From the NCBI RefSeq assembly GCF_001949145.1, contig NW_019091358.1, positions 2,530,514 through 2,594,513 of the forward strand: 64,000 bases of DNA. Reading direction: 5' to 3'. The notes under the pieces were generated by a model, which saw only the letters and a program-made list of their open reading frames with translations, made no database searches and was not told the origin of the DNA. A program made the translations under genes and the position numbers. The stretch comes from Acanthaster planci (taxonomy: Eukaryota; Echinodermata; Asteroidea; Valvatida; Acanthasteridae). Each line of letters opens with the position of its first letter. Positions within the stretch are counted from its first letter, which is position 1. Shown here piece after piece: positions 12,750 to 26,628 of this stretch.

Positions 12750-15079
12750 GATTGAAGTTCTCTTTCTTTCTCTGGAAAGCCAATGCTATGCGTCCAAATC
12801 GTTTTGTTTGGGGGAGGTTCAGCTTTTCCCTCCAGTTTTTACGCTCTTCAGGACAAGATTTGCCTTCGCCAATTGCTGGTACGAGGTCAAACCTCAGTCG
12901 TCATAGCATTCCAAGCATAGATCCTTTGAAGTAAATGTAAACTTTGCGTCCAGATCTCCACCCTGGCAGTTTGAGGGTCACGTAAACAGTATTCGGAGAT
13001 GATGTTCAACTGGGCCTATGCGGTGTAGGTCCAAAATACATAGGATGATCCAGTATAATATTTTAAAGCAAGAAGTTTAGCCTCGCTCCGTGTCGTATTT
13101 GACCTCTAATCGTCAAGGTGACTCTCGATAGACCCTAGAGGGCCTGCACGTTGTTTGTTGTGTGGAAGGGAATGATTGTCAATGTGTGTTAACGGACCAC
13201 TTTGATTTGGGTTGGTTGTTCTAACCAAACCCTCGCACCCTACAACCAACAGGTCGTGACATCGTGGCCCATACTGGCATAGCTGAATTCTGAAAGCAGA
13301 TGTTACAAGCACAATTGTTTGAACAGCTAAGATATCCAGCGTTGTTTTGGACCAGTACAATGAGGCATAAATCCACTGAAAAGTATTAGAAGCCATTATA
13401 ATTATGGGCCATCCTGCGCGCACGCAAGTGGTGCGCATGCGTTAGATTCCTCTCCAACCAATAGGGTGTCGTGACTTCAGTTGCCAAAGTTCATTCATGT
13501 AAGACATGTGCGTGAGTGCCGCGATGGCCCCGCAGGAATGGCGTCTCCTTGGGTTAATTGGTCTGTAGCCTGGGTACTGAATTCACACTCGCAAATACTA
13601 TTTAAATGCATTCCTATACTGTTTGTCGTTATAATTCACTTATACAAATTCCCCTAAATATTCTGGCCCGTGTTTTGGATGTTTTCTCCGGTCATTTTCC
13701 CATTTTGAGGAGGTCAAGGTAGATCTTTGAAAACATACCCTATCCTGTATAGCCCAGCGTTGCAACTTGCTGATGCATCTACGGTAACATCGTCTTGAAA
13801 CAAAGATATCACCATGTGGTTTTCATATTTTCAGTTTCCTTAACTGATTTTCAAAGTCACGTTTTCATTCGTACATCTGCATTCATTTTCTAGCAACCCC
13901 AAGCTTTGGCAGGAGTCACTCTCATGCCCTTTAGGGCAAACGATTTCCAAAATTTACAGTGTATCTTTCACAGCTGACGGGGTGCTTACATAATCTTCTT
14001 GTGTGAGTTAACGGGATGGCCGTGCGATGATATTGTACCTTTGTGCTTCGGTTACCTAATTTTCAATTTTTGGTTTGCTATTTCAATCTGTATTTTGGAG
14101 CCTTTCTTGGTTTTTAAACTACTGCCATTGTCCATGTTAATGGGAAAAACTGGGATTTCCTCTTAGGCACTGACACTTAATGTTGCATTTATTTGCGTGC
14201 AAAAATGCTGGATTATTTGATTATTTTGTTGTTATAAATGTCCACTTCTTTTTTAATTTATTGCTGTATACGTATGTGACAATATTTGAAGCCAGTGAGC
14301 AACCTTTTCTCCCAGAAATGGTTTCAAAGAGCAGAATTGGGATTCCAAATTTTGAACATGAAAACGTGAAGTGAATAGTGTCTTTCAAAGTTTACAGCAA
14401 CAGTGCCTTTGTTGATAAGCCAGACCGGTAAAATGCTGTGTACACAAAAGTTAAAAGCGCCCTCTGTCTATCTGTAATCCCGATGCCAGTGTTGACTGTG
14501 GGGAAAGAAAAAAGCTCATCACCCTTCAGTATCCGATCTCTAATGCCTGTGAATTTGCCTGCATCGGGTCACGCAACTTTGTGGCAGTGGTGCCGGAATC
14601 TTGTGCTTTAATAAAATTGCTGAATAATAAAATAAAGCTGTCGGATAGCCCCATAATTGATGACTTTTTGCCCGGTCATGAAATCCGCCTGAGTGCAGAC
14701 ACACGCATGCACGTTTCAGAACATACAACTGTTCGTTCGTATTACGCGATAAACATGTACATGTCGTGCAATGACCGAAATTTCTCGAGCTTTCGAACAG
14801 GCTGTGACTTGTTGTGTCCCTAAAGATGACTACTGCAGCACCAGTTAGCGATATCAAACCACTACAGCCACCAGCTTCGGTATAATGTTGAGCATCTTTC
14901 ACTTTGAGCCAGGGGAATGTGACACTCCCGCCAAGACTGACTCCTTTGGGTGAAGTAAACGAAAGTTGTGAACATTTTCTTCCTTAAAAGAGAGAGCAAA
15001 AGGGGGATGAATCTTTCGAGTCATTTCTTGCAGCCATCCACAGCATGATGAAACTTAATAGTGTAACTATCACAATGAC
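12750..15079. other. Gene-free stretch upstream of the aquaporin gene
   Basis: Apart from the promoter-like motifs near 13.45 kb, nothing recognisable is seen between aquaporin exon 1 and the gypsy remnant. Confidence 0.4.
13432..13462 (-). promoter_or_regulatory. Possible upstream promoter elements of the aquaporin gene
   Basis: A palindromic TGCGCATGCG (NRF1-type site) at 13432-13441 and a CCAAT box at 13458-13462 lie about 0.7 kb upstream of the aquaglyceroporin start codon in a slightly GC-richer patch. Motif matches only. No transcription start was identified. Confidence 0.25.
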
Positions 15080-15910
15080 TCTCAAGACTCCCTACCCAGA
15101 GTTTCCTCGGCATACGTGACCAGGAGGCACAGAAGATGTTACTGTAGACCAAGCTAACACTGGACCTGTGTGTGAACGTTTGCAAAACAGCAGAGAGAGC
15201 CACCATGCAAGGGAAAATACTTTGGCCGGAGTCATGGGCTTCGCCTTCCGTAAAGCTAGTCCGTGGATCGAGACAAGAATCGACCTTGAAATAGACTCCG
15301 TGGAAGTTAAGTGCTAAGAAATCACCACTTGCCAGCGATTAAAGCTACCCTCGTCTGCACCACCTGTGAAACGTGAGTGCAATTACTGTGGTTTCACACG
15401 TCATGAGAAAGACTGACTTTTCTAACCGACTCTAATGAAGAGACGGTGCATACCTTGCACGTTATAGCAGCAGTAGACGGATCACTCTCACAGCTAGCTG
15501 TAACTGGCTGCCACATTCTTTTCCAAGTGGACACAGGTTGCTGATCGACGTCAACACGCTGCATCAATGATTTTTCCGTGAAGAACAAGTGCGGCCCGCG
15601 AAAGTGCAGCTGGTCACGTACGAGTAATGACTCAAAAATCAGACCCCTAGGGGAGGCAGAAATATATCCGCACCAGTGAAGTACACAGTGCTATCTTTAT
15701 GGTAATGCCAAACCATCTACACTGCTTGCTTGGCCTGAAAGCCCTGACCGACATGCACCTGACGACTGTGAATAAAGAAGATTCATTGATAGCTTGGCCA
15801 TCCTTCATGTGGATCCAGAATTGAAACCACGTGCTCTATGTTGAAGTAAAGTTCCAGTGCCTTTAAAGGGGGTGTCCAATTCAAGCTGAACTTAACAACC
15901 AAGTCAGTCG

Positions 15911-16560
15911 GGTGTGCTCATCCCTGTCAAAGAGCCTACACAGTGGATAAGTCCGATGGCCGTGGTGCAAGAAGCCAGTGGCAAGCTCAGAATTTGCATT
16001 AATCCACAACAGCCGTCAAGCCCTCATGAGAGAAGTACTAGTTGCCCACTGTTGATGACGTGCTCCAAATGTTGCAAGATGCAAAAGCGTTCAGCAAGTT
16101 AGACGTGAAGGCAGCTTTTTGGCACGTCAGACAAGATGAGGAATCCAGCAAGCTTACCACCATGAGAACTCCATTTGGCCGATTTTGCTGGGCCAAGTTG
16201 ACTTTGGGTTTTAATGTGAGGAGCAAACTTTCCACCGCAAACTTGTGGAAGCGGTGAGTCTTCACCATGATGGGGTCATATGAAATCTGAGGCCACAAAA
16301 GATAATGATGAGAAGCTGGTAAAGTTGTATCAGACATGCCAGGAACGAAACATCATCCTGAATGAAAACAAGAACGAAATCGGAAAGACAAAAACCCGAG
16401 TTCACGGACACTGTTTTACCGAAGAAGGAGTCAGAGTGGACGACTCCAAAGTTGAGGGAGTGCTGAAAATGCCAGCCCCAACAGACATTCAGGGCGTGAA
16501 ACGTCTATGTGGAATGGTGAAGTACATGTATATGGCAAGATTTCTTCCTTTGATCTGGAA
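15911..16560 (+). pseudogene. Gypsy reverse transcriptase remnant
   Basis: The RT signature is spread over three frames: LIPVKEPTQWISPMAVVQ and GKLRICINPQ near 15914-16010, then PTVDDVLQMLQDAKAFSKLD and AFWHVRQDEESSKLTT near 16042-16160. The thumb-side text HCFTEEGVRVDDSKV and MPAPTDIQGVKRLCGMV lies near 16410-16520. The catalytic YxDD-type box region near 16255-16290 is deleted or scrambled, so this cannot encode an active enzyme. Confidence 0.92.
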
Positions 16561-16599
16561 CCAATCAGATCCCTGACTCGCTAGGATGATGAGTGGAAC

Positions 16600-17000
16600 T
16601 GATGCCCTGCTTGCGAAAGAGTACTAGAGTACTAGAGAGTGTGAAACAAGAACTATCCAGTGTACCAGGGGCATTGCACTCCAAATTCACAGTAGCAAAG
16701 ACAGTATTAGAGCCATTCTGCTACAAGACGGTAAACCTGTCAAATATGCATTTCGCTCACTATCCAGTAATGAACGCAACTGGGCGCAAATCAAAAAAGA
16801 ACTACTGCCAGTGCTTGGACTTGAACGTTTTGGCCAGTACAGTGGTGATCGTACCAAATGATTACAAACCGGTCGCATCGCATCTACTCTCAACAAACCA
16901 CTCTGTCAAGCACCCAAGCGTCTTCAAACCCTCCTGATGAGAGTTCATCGTTACGACATGGACTTCCACTTTCTTGGGGATCCCCGATACCCTATAAGCC
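16600..17000 (+). pseudogene. Gypsy RNase H remnant
   Basis: Frame-shifted RNase H text is readable: VKYAFRSLSSNERNWAQI near 16735-16790, KELLPVLGLERFGQY near 16797-16845, then the tether LLMRVHRYDMDFHFLGDP near 16932-16985. Stops and indels separate these pieces. Confidence 0.85.
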
Positions 17001-17239
17001 GTGCTCACATCAATTCACCTGATCTGAGACCTTGCATCATGACAATTAACTTGGAAGAAGTAAGTCAGGGAGGCAACTGCACACAAAGAGTCACTTGCAA
17101 CTGGCTGCTTGGCTGCTTGCCTGTTACAAAGTGCGAGTTATTAAATGAGGCGTGTCCGCACTATGACAAGAGGGATGTGCTTAGAATCACTAGAATGGAA
17201 TCATTCTTAAGAGTGAAGCCATTCTGATTCCAAAAGGTT

Positions 17240-17705
17240 TAAGACAAGCCATTCTGAAGAGACAACACTCCACTCACATATGCTACAACAGTTTGATGCG
17301 AAGGACATTAAAGCAACTCGTGGACTCGGGTGAACCTTGCCAGGAACTGAGGCCAAGAAACCCCAGAGAAAAGCTGAAGCCACAGGATGATGGCAGTGGC
17401 CCAAGGGACAAAAGCCCATATGACATCGTGAAGGTCAAAGGTTACCAATTCTTGGTGACAAATTCAATTTCACAACCACAAGTACCCGGTTAATTTCTAT
17501 GCTGACAAAGCAGTTTCCTCGTTTCGACATCCCTCGGGTGCTGGCATCTGACTAGGGCCCACAATTCAACGCTGGTGAGTTACAAAAGTTTTTGAAGGAC
17601 TTGGAAATCCACCTTGTTTGGTCTTCCCCAGGATATTACAATGCCAATGAAAAGCTGAAATGTCTGTGAAAGTTGTCAAACATCTCATATTGAAAGCAAG
17701 GTTAA
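17240..17705 (+). pseudogene. Gypsy integrase remnant
   Basis: An H2C2-type zinc-finger relic (HSTHICYNSLMRR, then CQELRPRNPREKL) is near 17265-17380. Core-like GPQFNAGELQKFLKDLEI and VWSSPGYYNANEK follow near 17557-17660. One finger Cys is lost, and the Asp-Asp-Glu core is incomplete. Confidence 0.85.
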
Positions 17706-17809
17706 AGGTTACATAGTTATAATTCCAAATGTATGTATTCAAGATCCAGATTCTGTGTGTGACCGTCCCCTATGCGTGGATAATTTCGCAAAATACACTG
17801 CCATCGTGT

Positions 17810-18245
17810 GCAGGCTGGGAGCTTGTCTTGGGCTTGGCCTGGGCATAGCATGGGCTTCGCCTGGAGCCCAGGCTGAGGCTGGGTGTGAGTTGGGCTTTCC
17901 TGGGCATGGGCTAGGTTGTTAGCTTGGCCTGGGCTTGGCCTGTGGGTGTTGACTAATCCCGGGCTATTCGTGGACAAGGCCCGGGCTGGGTTACGACGGG
18001 GCCTGGGCTACACCTTGCCTTGCCTACTTCCGAGTTGGTCCTGGGTGTGAGTTGGGCTGGTCTGGGTGCGTTGTGACTGTTGGTTTGGCTTTGGCTTGGT
18101 TTGGCTTTGCTTGGCTTTGGTTTGGCTTGGCTTGGCCTGGCTTTTGCTTGGCCTGGGCCTTCGCCCAGGGTTTAACTTGGCCTGGTCCTGGGGCTTGGCT
18201 TAGGATAGCCTAAATGAGCCTGGGCGTTGGTCTGACTGTGCCAGG
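17810..18245. repeat. Degenerate GCTTGG/CCTGGG-rich tandem tract
   Basis: About 435 bases are built from loosely repeated 5-12 base words such as GGCTTGGCCTGGGC and TTTGGCTTGG, with strong strand bias (few A on the plus strand). It directly follows the gypsy integrase remnant. No reading frame of interest is present. Confidence 0.75.
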
Positions 18246-21200
18246 ACCTCCTACTTTAACATAAAATGTCACATTTGGACGCCATCTTGTTCTTCAATTA
18301 TGGGTTGAATGGCGACAAAAACGTATATCTCTTTTAATTAGCAAGCCTTGTATTGCACGTTTCTGGTTCCAGACTCAAAATTTGCCGCTTTCCACATATT
18401 GGGACACAAAATATCCGAGCGAATCAGCCCGATGGGACTAACATAGGGAAAAATTTCTGTATCGGAGATAATAGTTTCCTGGGAAAAAACTGGCATACCC
18501 TTGGGTAGAATCTCCGGTCTCACTCAACTGAGAATTTCTCCTAATAGCTGTACATTTTCTAATAGCTGTACACCCATGCCAAAACGACTTATGAAACGAT
18601 TCTCGGAGGTTCAGAACGATGACCCCAATTATTGATACCAACGGCCAAGGAGTAGCGGGTGCCCCATCAGCCCTGTGAGGGGCCAAAAGAAGGCTCTATT
18701 TCCCTTGACAAATAGACAATCGAACCCTCAAGTCACGTCCCTTACAACCCCTTGAGACGTGAAGAAGGAGATTACCAGTATAATCATCCTCCCCACTCCC
18801 CACTTCAAGTGGGGAGGATGCACACCTGTAGCCCCCCCCCCAACGATTGGCAACTCTTGGGGACTTTCTTCATTTGCAACCAACGTGTTACCAGTGCATT
18901 GTCGCATATAGCGCCACCATGCAGTTGCTAGGTTCTTTCCATGTTCCTCCAAGATGTAATTTAGCACCAAGCAACCCAATTTCTTGACAATGTTGTCTCT
19001 AAATTGCATTCAGAGGGCAGATGAAAGGATCTTCTAGGGGTGCGTTGTGTTTTTAGGGGTTTTGCATGGAGCACAGTGTTCCAGAGTTGATGAAACCTCA
19101 GCTAAGCTAGGAGTGTAACATAAATTCAGTCCTCCAGTGCGCTCAACAAAGAACCGCCCTCAATATACACAACCAGGAAAGGCCCTACTTATGAACACAA
19201 CTGCAGACCAAATGGTAAACAAAGACCGTCAGGGTTGACTGCCGCCAGCGTCACGACGGATCCAATCCGGCTATTGTGCGCTGTCTTCCCCGCGCACGCT
19301 TGGTCGCACACGGTTCAGCAGTTTCTGTCTCGTCCTCACTTTTGACACCGTTACCGTATACATTTTCCTGGATGAAATGGTCTTCCAGGACCTATTCAAT
19401 CCGATTTCAAGTCTACAAATGTTACAAACACCGGGCAGGCATTATTAAAGTAAGGGCCCTGACTGTCTCCTGTGTGCGCGAGAGGGCACATGTGCGAAAT
19501 TCTTGCTTAACGATCACTGTTTAAACGTACGACAGTTTCTGTTGATCCCGTCCATTCAAGGAGTTCAGCGTGGACTGGCCGTCTGCTGTGATTTTTAATG
19601 GCTGATGCCTCAACCTTCAAGGAGCTGACGGGTACGTCAAAATTTTCTTATCATAGCAAGCCTTAGTTATTATGAGTTGTGACTCCCCTAAAAAATATTA
19701 TGCAAGTGCAGTTATGAATAAATACCATGTCTGCAGTAAGACTTGATTGAAGCTGAGTTGCCGATGGCTTTGGGTGTACATGGTCCATAGCAACCGTGTG
19801 TTCAGACGTGTTATGGTTCCATTCCTGACAGTAGGCTGTTACAGCTAAGTACAAACCACTGAGTCGTAAAAACACTCATTCTGTTCACTGTAGGGTGACC
19901 TTTGTCGAATCATAATGTGCTGCACCTCTTAATGAATATGTTTGTTATATTTTTAGGATATTTCAAAACTCTTCGGAATAACTGTGTCCAAAGATTAAGG
20001 ATGTCATGTATTCTATAATTAACAAATGGCCTAATAAACAGTCCCATTCCTCATAACGCACCCCATCTTTGCTCATGTAAGCGGGACACGTTTTATCATG
20101 GAGGTCAAAATCTAGAATTAGTATGAGGTCCTTGTACTATTTTGAATATGTGTTGGCAACGGAAATTATTTGGCACGAACGTCTGTCCTTTGCAAATAAC
20201 AAGGAGAACAAAGTTGAATGGTCTGAAATACTTCAAATCATGAATCTATAACAAGCTGAATATCCATGTATGAATAGAGAAATATTCCGAGCAGATCTCA
20301 AACCACAGCCAGTGTTGAATCCTCTGTTTTGTTTTGTTTTTACAATCTGTGCCGTCACCGGAGCAATGTTCAAGTAGGTCCTAAAACATTACCCTGCTAT
20401 TTATCAAGAGTGTCAGCTTCCAAACATTGAAACTGTCATTCCTTCGGTTACATTTGAGTGCTTTAGTATTATTTTTTCATTTATTCCGCTGCCACATTTC
20501 GCAATTATTTTCCCATCACGATAAGTTTAGCCTTTGTATCCACGCCAGTCTTGCGCTAGATGATAACGTCCCATTTAATGCATGTTTGTTTAGCCGATAT
20601 TTGAGTACACATATCTTGTTGACGAGCAACGGAATATCTGCTTTGCTTTGTCTTTGACAGTTGTGGCATACCTCGTCTGTGCGTAAGGCTCTGAATGGAC
20701 AGAACTCTGCACCAAAGGTAAGGCATTTTATTTCAAGAGAAGTTTCGTCTTAGGTGCTTCCACAGACAAAAAATAGCACGGCCTTCATACCCTTCACTTG
20801 GGCCAGATTTCAGAGTGTTGCTGATCACGCAAATCAGCAACACGAACATGAGCCTTTAACATGAAAGAATATACATTTATAAAGTTAGGCCTCATGTTAA
20901 ACACTACTTCCCTTTGTTAAAATGCGGTTCCATTTTCTGCTTGAAGTACTGTGTGAAAGTTACGCAGGTAATATGTGGTCTCCTGTAATTGAAATGCTCT
21001 TTGGATTTTAATGTTTTTGTGATGTCCAAATGTATAATACATCGCGGGGAATAGAAATGCGTACAGCAACAGGCTTTATTCAACGGATTTTGTGCTCATT
21101 TTTAATTGCTGAAAGCGGAACATCGACCAAATTTTATAATTTTCCAGAGTGGTAGCGCGTTATCATTTTACTCTCTATTCCTACTTCAATTTATACTGTC

Positions 21201-22539
21201 TTGACTCTGAAATATTTTACCATCAAATTAAAATTTTGGTTTTCTTCAAGTGAGGCCCATAGCAGAAACGTGTATATTTCTGTAACGTAAACTGAGCTTT
21301 ACTGCAACAATGAGATGATCCTGTTTACCCACTAACGCAGCTCCTGCTTTAACAAAGATTCACAAAAACTCTTCTCTCAACCATATATGTGCATAAACAA
21401 TTGTATTTGAACTGATCTGAAGTTATCCAAATCGTACACATCGAACTGTGAACGGAATACAGCTCTACGTAGGGGAGCAAAATTCGTTTTGTATTACGAA
21501 ATATAATATCTGTTTATGTATGTCTCTCGCTGGACCAAAACTTGCAAGAATCTTGTAAGTGTAGTAGGTTTTCAGTTCTTGCCTGTGGACACAGACTGTG
21601 TTTTCAAAACACGAATTCGTCTGGCTGGAGTCCGTGAATTAAAGTGCCATTGATTTCCCTATTGATTTGGGGTTCTTTCTGTCAATGCCGGTTAATGGTT
21701 AGCAGCATTATTGATACCCAATTGTGTCTCGTCTTCTAGCCTCTAGACGCAATTCCAGATATTTTCACTGTCGTTAATTAATTCAACTCGCATTAATGAA
21801 CATAAACAGAAGTGGAACACTTTTTGTCAGTGTTTTGAAAGAACAGTGAGCACACACGATTACTTGGTCGTTTGATTTCTTAATTTCTCACGGTATTCCG
21901 TCTTTCAATCATTTCTCCGCATTGCCAACCACGTTTTTTAATTAGACAAGAGTGGGAAATTTGTGATCGTAGTTATGAGTGCATAAATCACGCAAGTTGA
22001 CTCTGCAAACAGTTTGCGTTGAAAGTGTCCTAGTTGACACGTGCTTTGTTGTATTCAGGGTTTTTTAAGCGACTGGTGTCCACACGTCTGTGGCCATTTT
22101 TCACTGTTAAGCCTAAATTTCACCATCATGTGAGCGGGATATCGATTCTGATTCCCCCCCCCCGCGGCTGTTTGTTTCCACTGTGTGACTTGTCACCTGG
22201 CGGAATGAAGTCAAAGGAGTGTGCAATGTCTTCAATGATTGTTGGAAATTGTTAAAGAAATTATCACTGTCCCCTCTTTCCACTTGGCAACCGGGTCAGA
22301 ATTATCTGCACCCGGTTTTAAAACAGAATAGAATCCATCGATCTTTAAGAAAGCAAATGAAGGCCACAAGTACTGGAAAATATAATAACTTCGCTAACAA
22401 AGATAACACTGATGGACGCTATACTGTAGGCTGTGGTCAAACGAGATTGTCTACCACTGATTAAATTGGGTATATGTTCAGCATAAGCTTCATTCAAACA
22501 ATTTGCAGTGTTTATTTGGCTGTGCTCAACTTTAGTGAT
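18246..22539. other. Gene-free stretch
   Basis: No gene is recognised. A 12-bp inverted repeat (18785-18796 with 18809-18820, CATCCTCCCCAC) forms a small hairpin. The rest is AT-rich and without family resemblance. Confidence 0.4.
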
Positions 22540-22785
22540 GAAAACAAAAAGAGTAAAAGCCACTCTAAAGAGTGAAAACCACTCAAACAGTGAAATTTCC
22601 TCTCTGCCAAGGAGCCATATAAAGGACAACCCGAAAATGGACGACTCGAAAAAGATTGGTCCCTTATATGACTTCTCTTTAGAGTGATTTCCACTCGTTT
22701 AGGGTGGTTTTTCACTCTTTTAGAGTGGTTTTTACACTTTTCTAGAGGATTTATGAGGGACTCATTCTTTTAGAGAGCGAGTTTT
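22540..22785. repeat. Foldback repeat built of ACTCTAAAGAGTG words
   Basis: Left words (GCCACTCTAAAGAGTG, AAACCACTC) at about 22555-22585 pair with right words (CTCTTTAGAGTG, GGGTGGTTTTTCACTC, TTTTAGAGTGG) at about 22674-22730. Each word is itself palindromic, giving a cluster of short hairpins within a larger one. No coding capacity. Confidence 0.7.
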
Positions 22786-23371
22786 CCAGTCTTTTGCCTT
22801 TATGGAGAGTTATGGACCCACGGGTGAAAACACAGCATGCTCATATAGCGTTGCGCCGAAGTTTAACGTCTTCATAATTATACCCGTTTATTTTCTCCAT
22901 ACTTAACCACCTGTTGTATAAGTACAAGTGTAGTCCTACGCGTGTATTCCGTGTCTTCCCATCACGCAGGAACTCAAATTTCTCAACCTTTCGATTCGTC
23001 ATGTCAGAACCATTTTTATACTCGCATGACCAGACCGCAGAACACAGCGCTGTTTTATTCCTCCATGGTCTGATGAAGAGTCTAGTTTGACTAATCGTTT
23101 TAATCGTCATCCTTCCAGAAAGCTCAATGTAGTCCCTAAGTAATCCTCTTTGGGGTAAAAAAGAGCCCCTTGAAGCTATAGACTCTCCAGTTCTGTAAGC
23201 AATGCCTCGTCAGCTTACCGCCCCGGCTTATGGAAAACGGCTTACAGTCCATAACAAACGTGTCCGTTGCTGTGGTCGAAGGCTCTGTTTGTGTACGCAA
23301 GTATATGTCTTATAGGTTGTTAACGCCCGTATAGAAAAAAGGATTCCGGGTAGTCACAGCTGACATTTGAA

Positions 23372-23530
23372 GCAAGATATGGGACGGAGAGAACCCCCCT
23401 TTTGTGTTGGTCATTGTTTGATCGGAATCACAGAAATTCTTTACAGACTTCTGGGGGGGATGTGTTAGGTAACAATAGTCTACAGTGTGTATTGGACATG
23501 TGGGGGGGTACCCTCCGTCCCATATCTTGC
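23372..23530. repeat. 18-bp perfect inverted repeat (short foldback element)
   Basis: GCAAGATATGGGACGGAG at 23372-23389 is the exact reverse complement of 23513-23530, 123 bp apart. Just inside are a C-run on the left and a G-run on the right, which extend the pairing. This is probably a MITE end pair or a stem-loop. No clear target duplication is visible. Confidence 0.8.
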
Positions 23531-26271
23531 CTGGTATAAAGGCTGATGCGAAATAAATGGGGTACAAAATAAGATCCAGTCATTAAATATGGAGGAACCG
23601 TGTCCCAGAATGCCCTCAACCCACACCACACGGTTCTGCCCTTGCATGGGTGTGTGGTTTGCTGCCACGATTTACGTTCGTTCTTTTTTGTTGAAATGGT
23701 TAATTAAAAAAGAATATAACACTCTCATAAAGTAAATAACTCCCACCCTCTGTGGGCAGAATCCTGATAAAAATCGGAAAATAACGTTCATTTTCTACAA
23801 CAGATAATTCATCGGTGTGTTTCTGAAAAAGGTTTGTGTTGAACTAAATCTCCAAGCTTCAGGGAAATTCCTTTGTCCCTTTTACTAATGGTGTCAGCTG
23901 GCTTATATGTGCGTCCCTTTGAATTGATCCTTCTATATAGGTATCTAGGTATAAAATTTATTTCCACCGAATCCATCAACAACCGAATATTCAACCCAAT
24001 GCTGCGGCTGGAAATTTCAATTCAGGATTTTCTTTCACACTCAAAATTCTCGTCAGCTGGGGTGAGAATTTAAGGAAGGTTCGCGGTACAAGAGCCCTCA
24101 ATAAGAGGGATCGATATTGCTTAGGTGAGTTGTGATTCGGAAATTGGGATCTTTTTTGCAACAGGTGCAGTGGCCTGTCTCATTTGATTAGAGCCGCCCA
24201 GCATGCCACCGACGAATTAGTGTGTCTGCTATTTACAAGCTCTTTCCATTGTCCCATCGCCCTTATACGGAAATCTGTTCTCTCTCCTGTAAAGTGTGAA
24301 CCTGATAATAAATGTGGATCTCTGTCAAGGCAGAGAAGCGATTAAATAGAACGCAATCCTGACGTTAGTTCTCCTTACACCCCACTCATTTGCCTAGAAT
24401 CGTATACCTAAGGCAAAGATCATACATACTGTAGATTCTTGCTGATCTGAGATGACTTGTGTATGCATAGATATATGTGCATCACATACAAATTCTCGCA
24501 CTTCGGTGCAGGCTATTCAATCAGTATCTCTGCACTCACTCACCCAGCTGAAGCCCAAACCAGTACTGGGGTATAGAACCCGGGAGGAGGGGTACGGAGA
24601 GTGAATGATATGTTCCTTCACTCTGAAACTCCCTGGGTCATATTGATCCCGAGCATGAACCGTGAGTTGCTATGTCCTTTTCCTGGTGAAAACCCACAAT
24701 TTTCGGGTCTAAATTACCCGATAGCATTCATTTTGACCCGACTTCAACCTCTGGGTTACTTTGGCCGAGCAGATAGAGTGAGACAAATTTTCAAAAATCC
24801 CCAACATATACAAAATTGACAATTTTGCAGTCGTTCATTTCTGGACACCCTGAAGCCTGTCATGTAGGCCCCCTGCATGTAACTTCAAACATAGGTGGCT
24901 GAAGGCCCCTAGGATTTTTTATTTATTTCTTAACAAGTATACTACTCGGGTGAACGTATTGTTATTTTAAGGTTTCGTGCGATTCGTGATCACATTTTTG
25001 ACATGAAATTTCCTGACCAAAAGGCTTAAAACATACATGTACATAGAATGCATCTCTGATGATAGACACCTTCCTTGAATATGTTATCACTATATTATGG
25101 TCGGGGTATGATTTGCAGGTTTAAGTCCGTAGAATGCTTACAAATTACAGCAACCCTGTCACACGTTTTGGTTGGTTTGGTTTTGGTTGACTGCAAAAAC
25201 AGTTTGTGCCACTGATTTATCTGACAATGCGTGTACATATAGCATTTGAAAATAGAGAGACACGGCAAGCAAATGTATATTATGCTAAAAGGGACATCAA
25301 AGGCAGTCCCAGTCAACGGGCAACAATGTGACTTTAGGCCTTTTGTATCCTGCTGCCTCTCACCTACGTCAGACATTAAACACCGTTGCTAGTGAACCCC
25401 GAGAGCTGGGTAAATATTGTTTGCCGTGCCCATTCAAAGGGCTCCCTGCCTTTGCCAACAACGCTTCTTTCATTGACTTCTGCCGATTGTGGGTGCGTAA
25501 ACACAACGGTCTTGAGTGCCAAATGATACCCAATTTTGTAGAATGTTTCCACACCCCGTAGCATTGACTTGTTTATGGTATCAACAGCCGAATGTGGGTC
25601 CCATAACGAGCTGGGTGATTGAGCAAAGAATTAGAATTCGCCAATTCACACAAACTGTTAGAATCACAAGTTATATAGATTCTAATCACATAAATTGCTG
25701 CGTATGTACAATACCCCCAACTTTTTCAAAACGTAAAATCCAAAGTCTGTTTGTTGACTGTTTACTTGCCTGAAGGGAGGGGCGTGCACTACCACCAAAT
25801 AAATCCAACCCCTGCTAACAGGTTGCAGACCAGTAAATATTTAAACTGTCATAGACAACTGTGATAAATAATCTCACTTTAAGAAAAAATGGGAAAAGCA
25901 AACATTTAGTTATATATGTGATTTCCCATCTTTCATTTTCCAATCGATTTTAATGTTCTAATCGGGAACTTTTGGAGAGATTTCCATCAAAAGATGATCA
26001 CCCCCTAAAAATAGACACGAAACCCACCACTATTTAGAAAATTGATGCCTACGCTCCAGTGGAGAAAAGTTTGAATCCCCATGTCCACATTTCAAACAAG
26101 CTGTCAGTCCTGTTGGTGGTATCCACCCTCTCTCCAAAGCTGACAAGCCTTCAGTTTACTACTTCGAGCCTACTTACCGACCTAGAGTCGTGGTTTCCAA
26201 CATATATTGATCTTTATTACCTAGAGGGCTTTAGTTGTTCTAAGGCTGTTTCTTTAATGTTTCCTCTGCAG
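23531..26271. other. Gene-free stretch
   Basis: No exon is recognised. A pyrimidine-rich acceptor-like site (CTTTAATGTTTCCTCTGCAG) ends at 26271 and could start the exon holding the 656-codon frame, with about 357 nt of 5' UTR. This is inference. Confidence 0.35.
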
Positions 26272-26628
26272 ATGTCGATGCATCTTTTTCCACCAAGTGG
26301 CGATCAATGGGAGGCAATATGACCATCTGAGTGACACGGATGATATCCCACCATAACAGCAAGCTGAAGGGGGTCCAACTTCAAGCAAGATCACTTCAGA
26401 GGGATCCATGGACTAGAATTTGGAGTGGAGGAGCGGCCAGATGGAGATGTAGTGCCTCTCTAGTGATTATGCTTTCCTACATCTTGTCACGGTGATACCT
26501 CCATAGTTCTCAAAAGACATGCAGTAGCAGGATGGTCACCGAAAGAAATGGTTATCTGGTGATGACAGATTTTTCATTTCCTGAACTTTTCAGTATTCCA
26601 GACTGGAAAAATAAATCCAAGTTAGGTC

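Larger units (their letters stand above)
15080..17705 (+). mobile_element. Decayed Ty3/gypsy LTR retrotransposon (gag-pol remnant)
   Basis: The order of remnants is gag, zinc knuckle, protease region, reverse transcriptase, RNase H and integrase, which is Ty3/gypsy order. Many stops and frameshifts break it, so no domain is intact. Gag resemblance (TLDLCVNVCKTAE) is near 15140-15220, and CNYCGFTRHEKD near 15378-15415 is a knuckle relic. RT starts at about 15911. Integrase zinc-finger and core remnants run to about 17705. No LTR pair or target duplication was found, so the true ends are unknown. The closest style is the metazoan elements often annotated as K02A2.6-like. Confidence 0.9.
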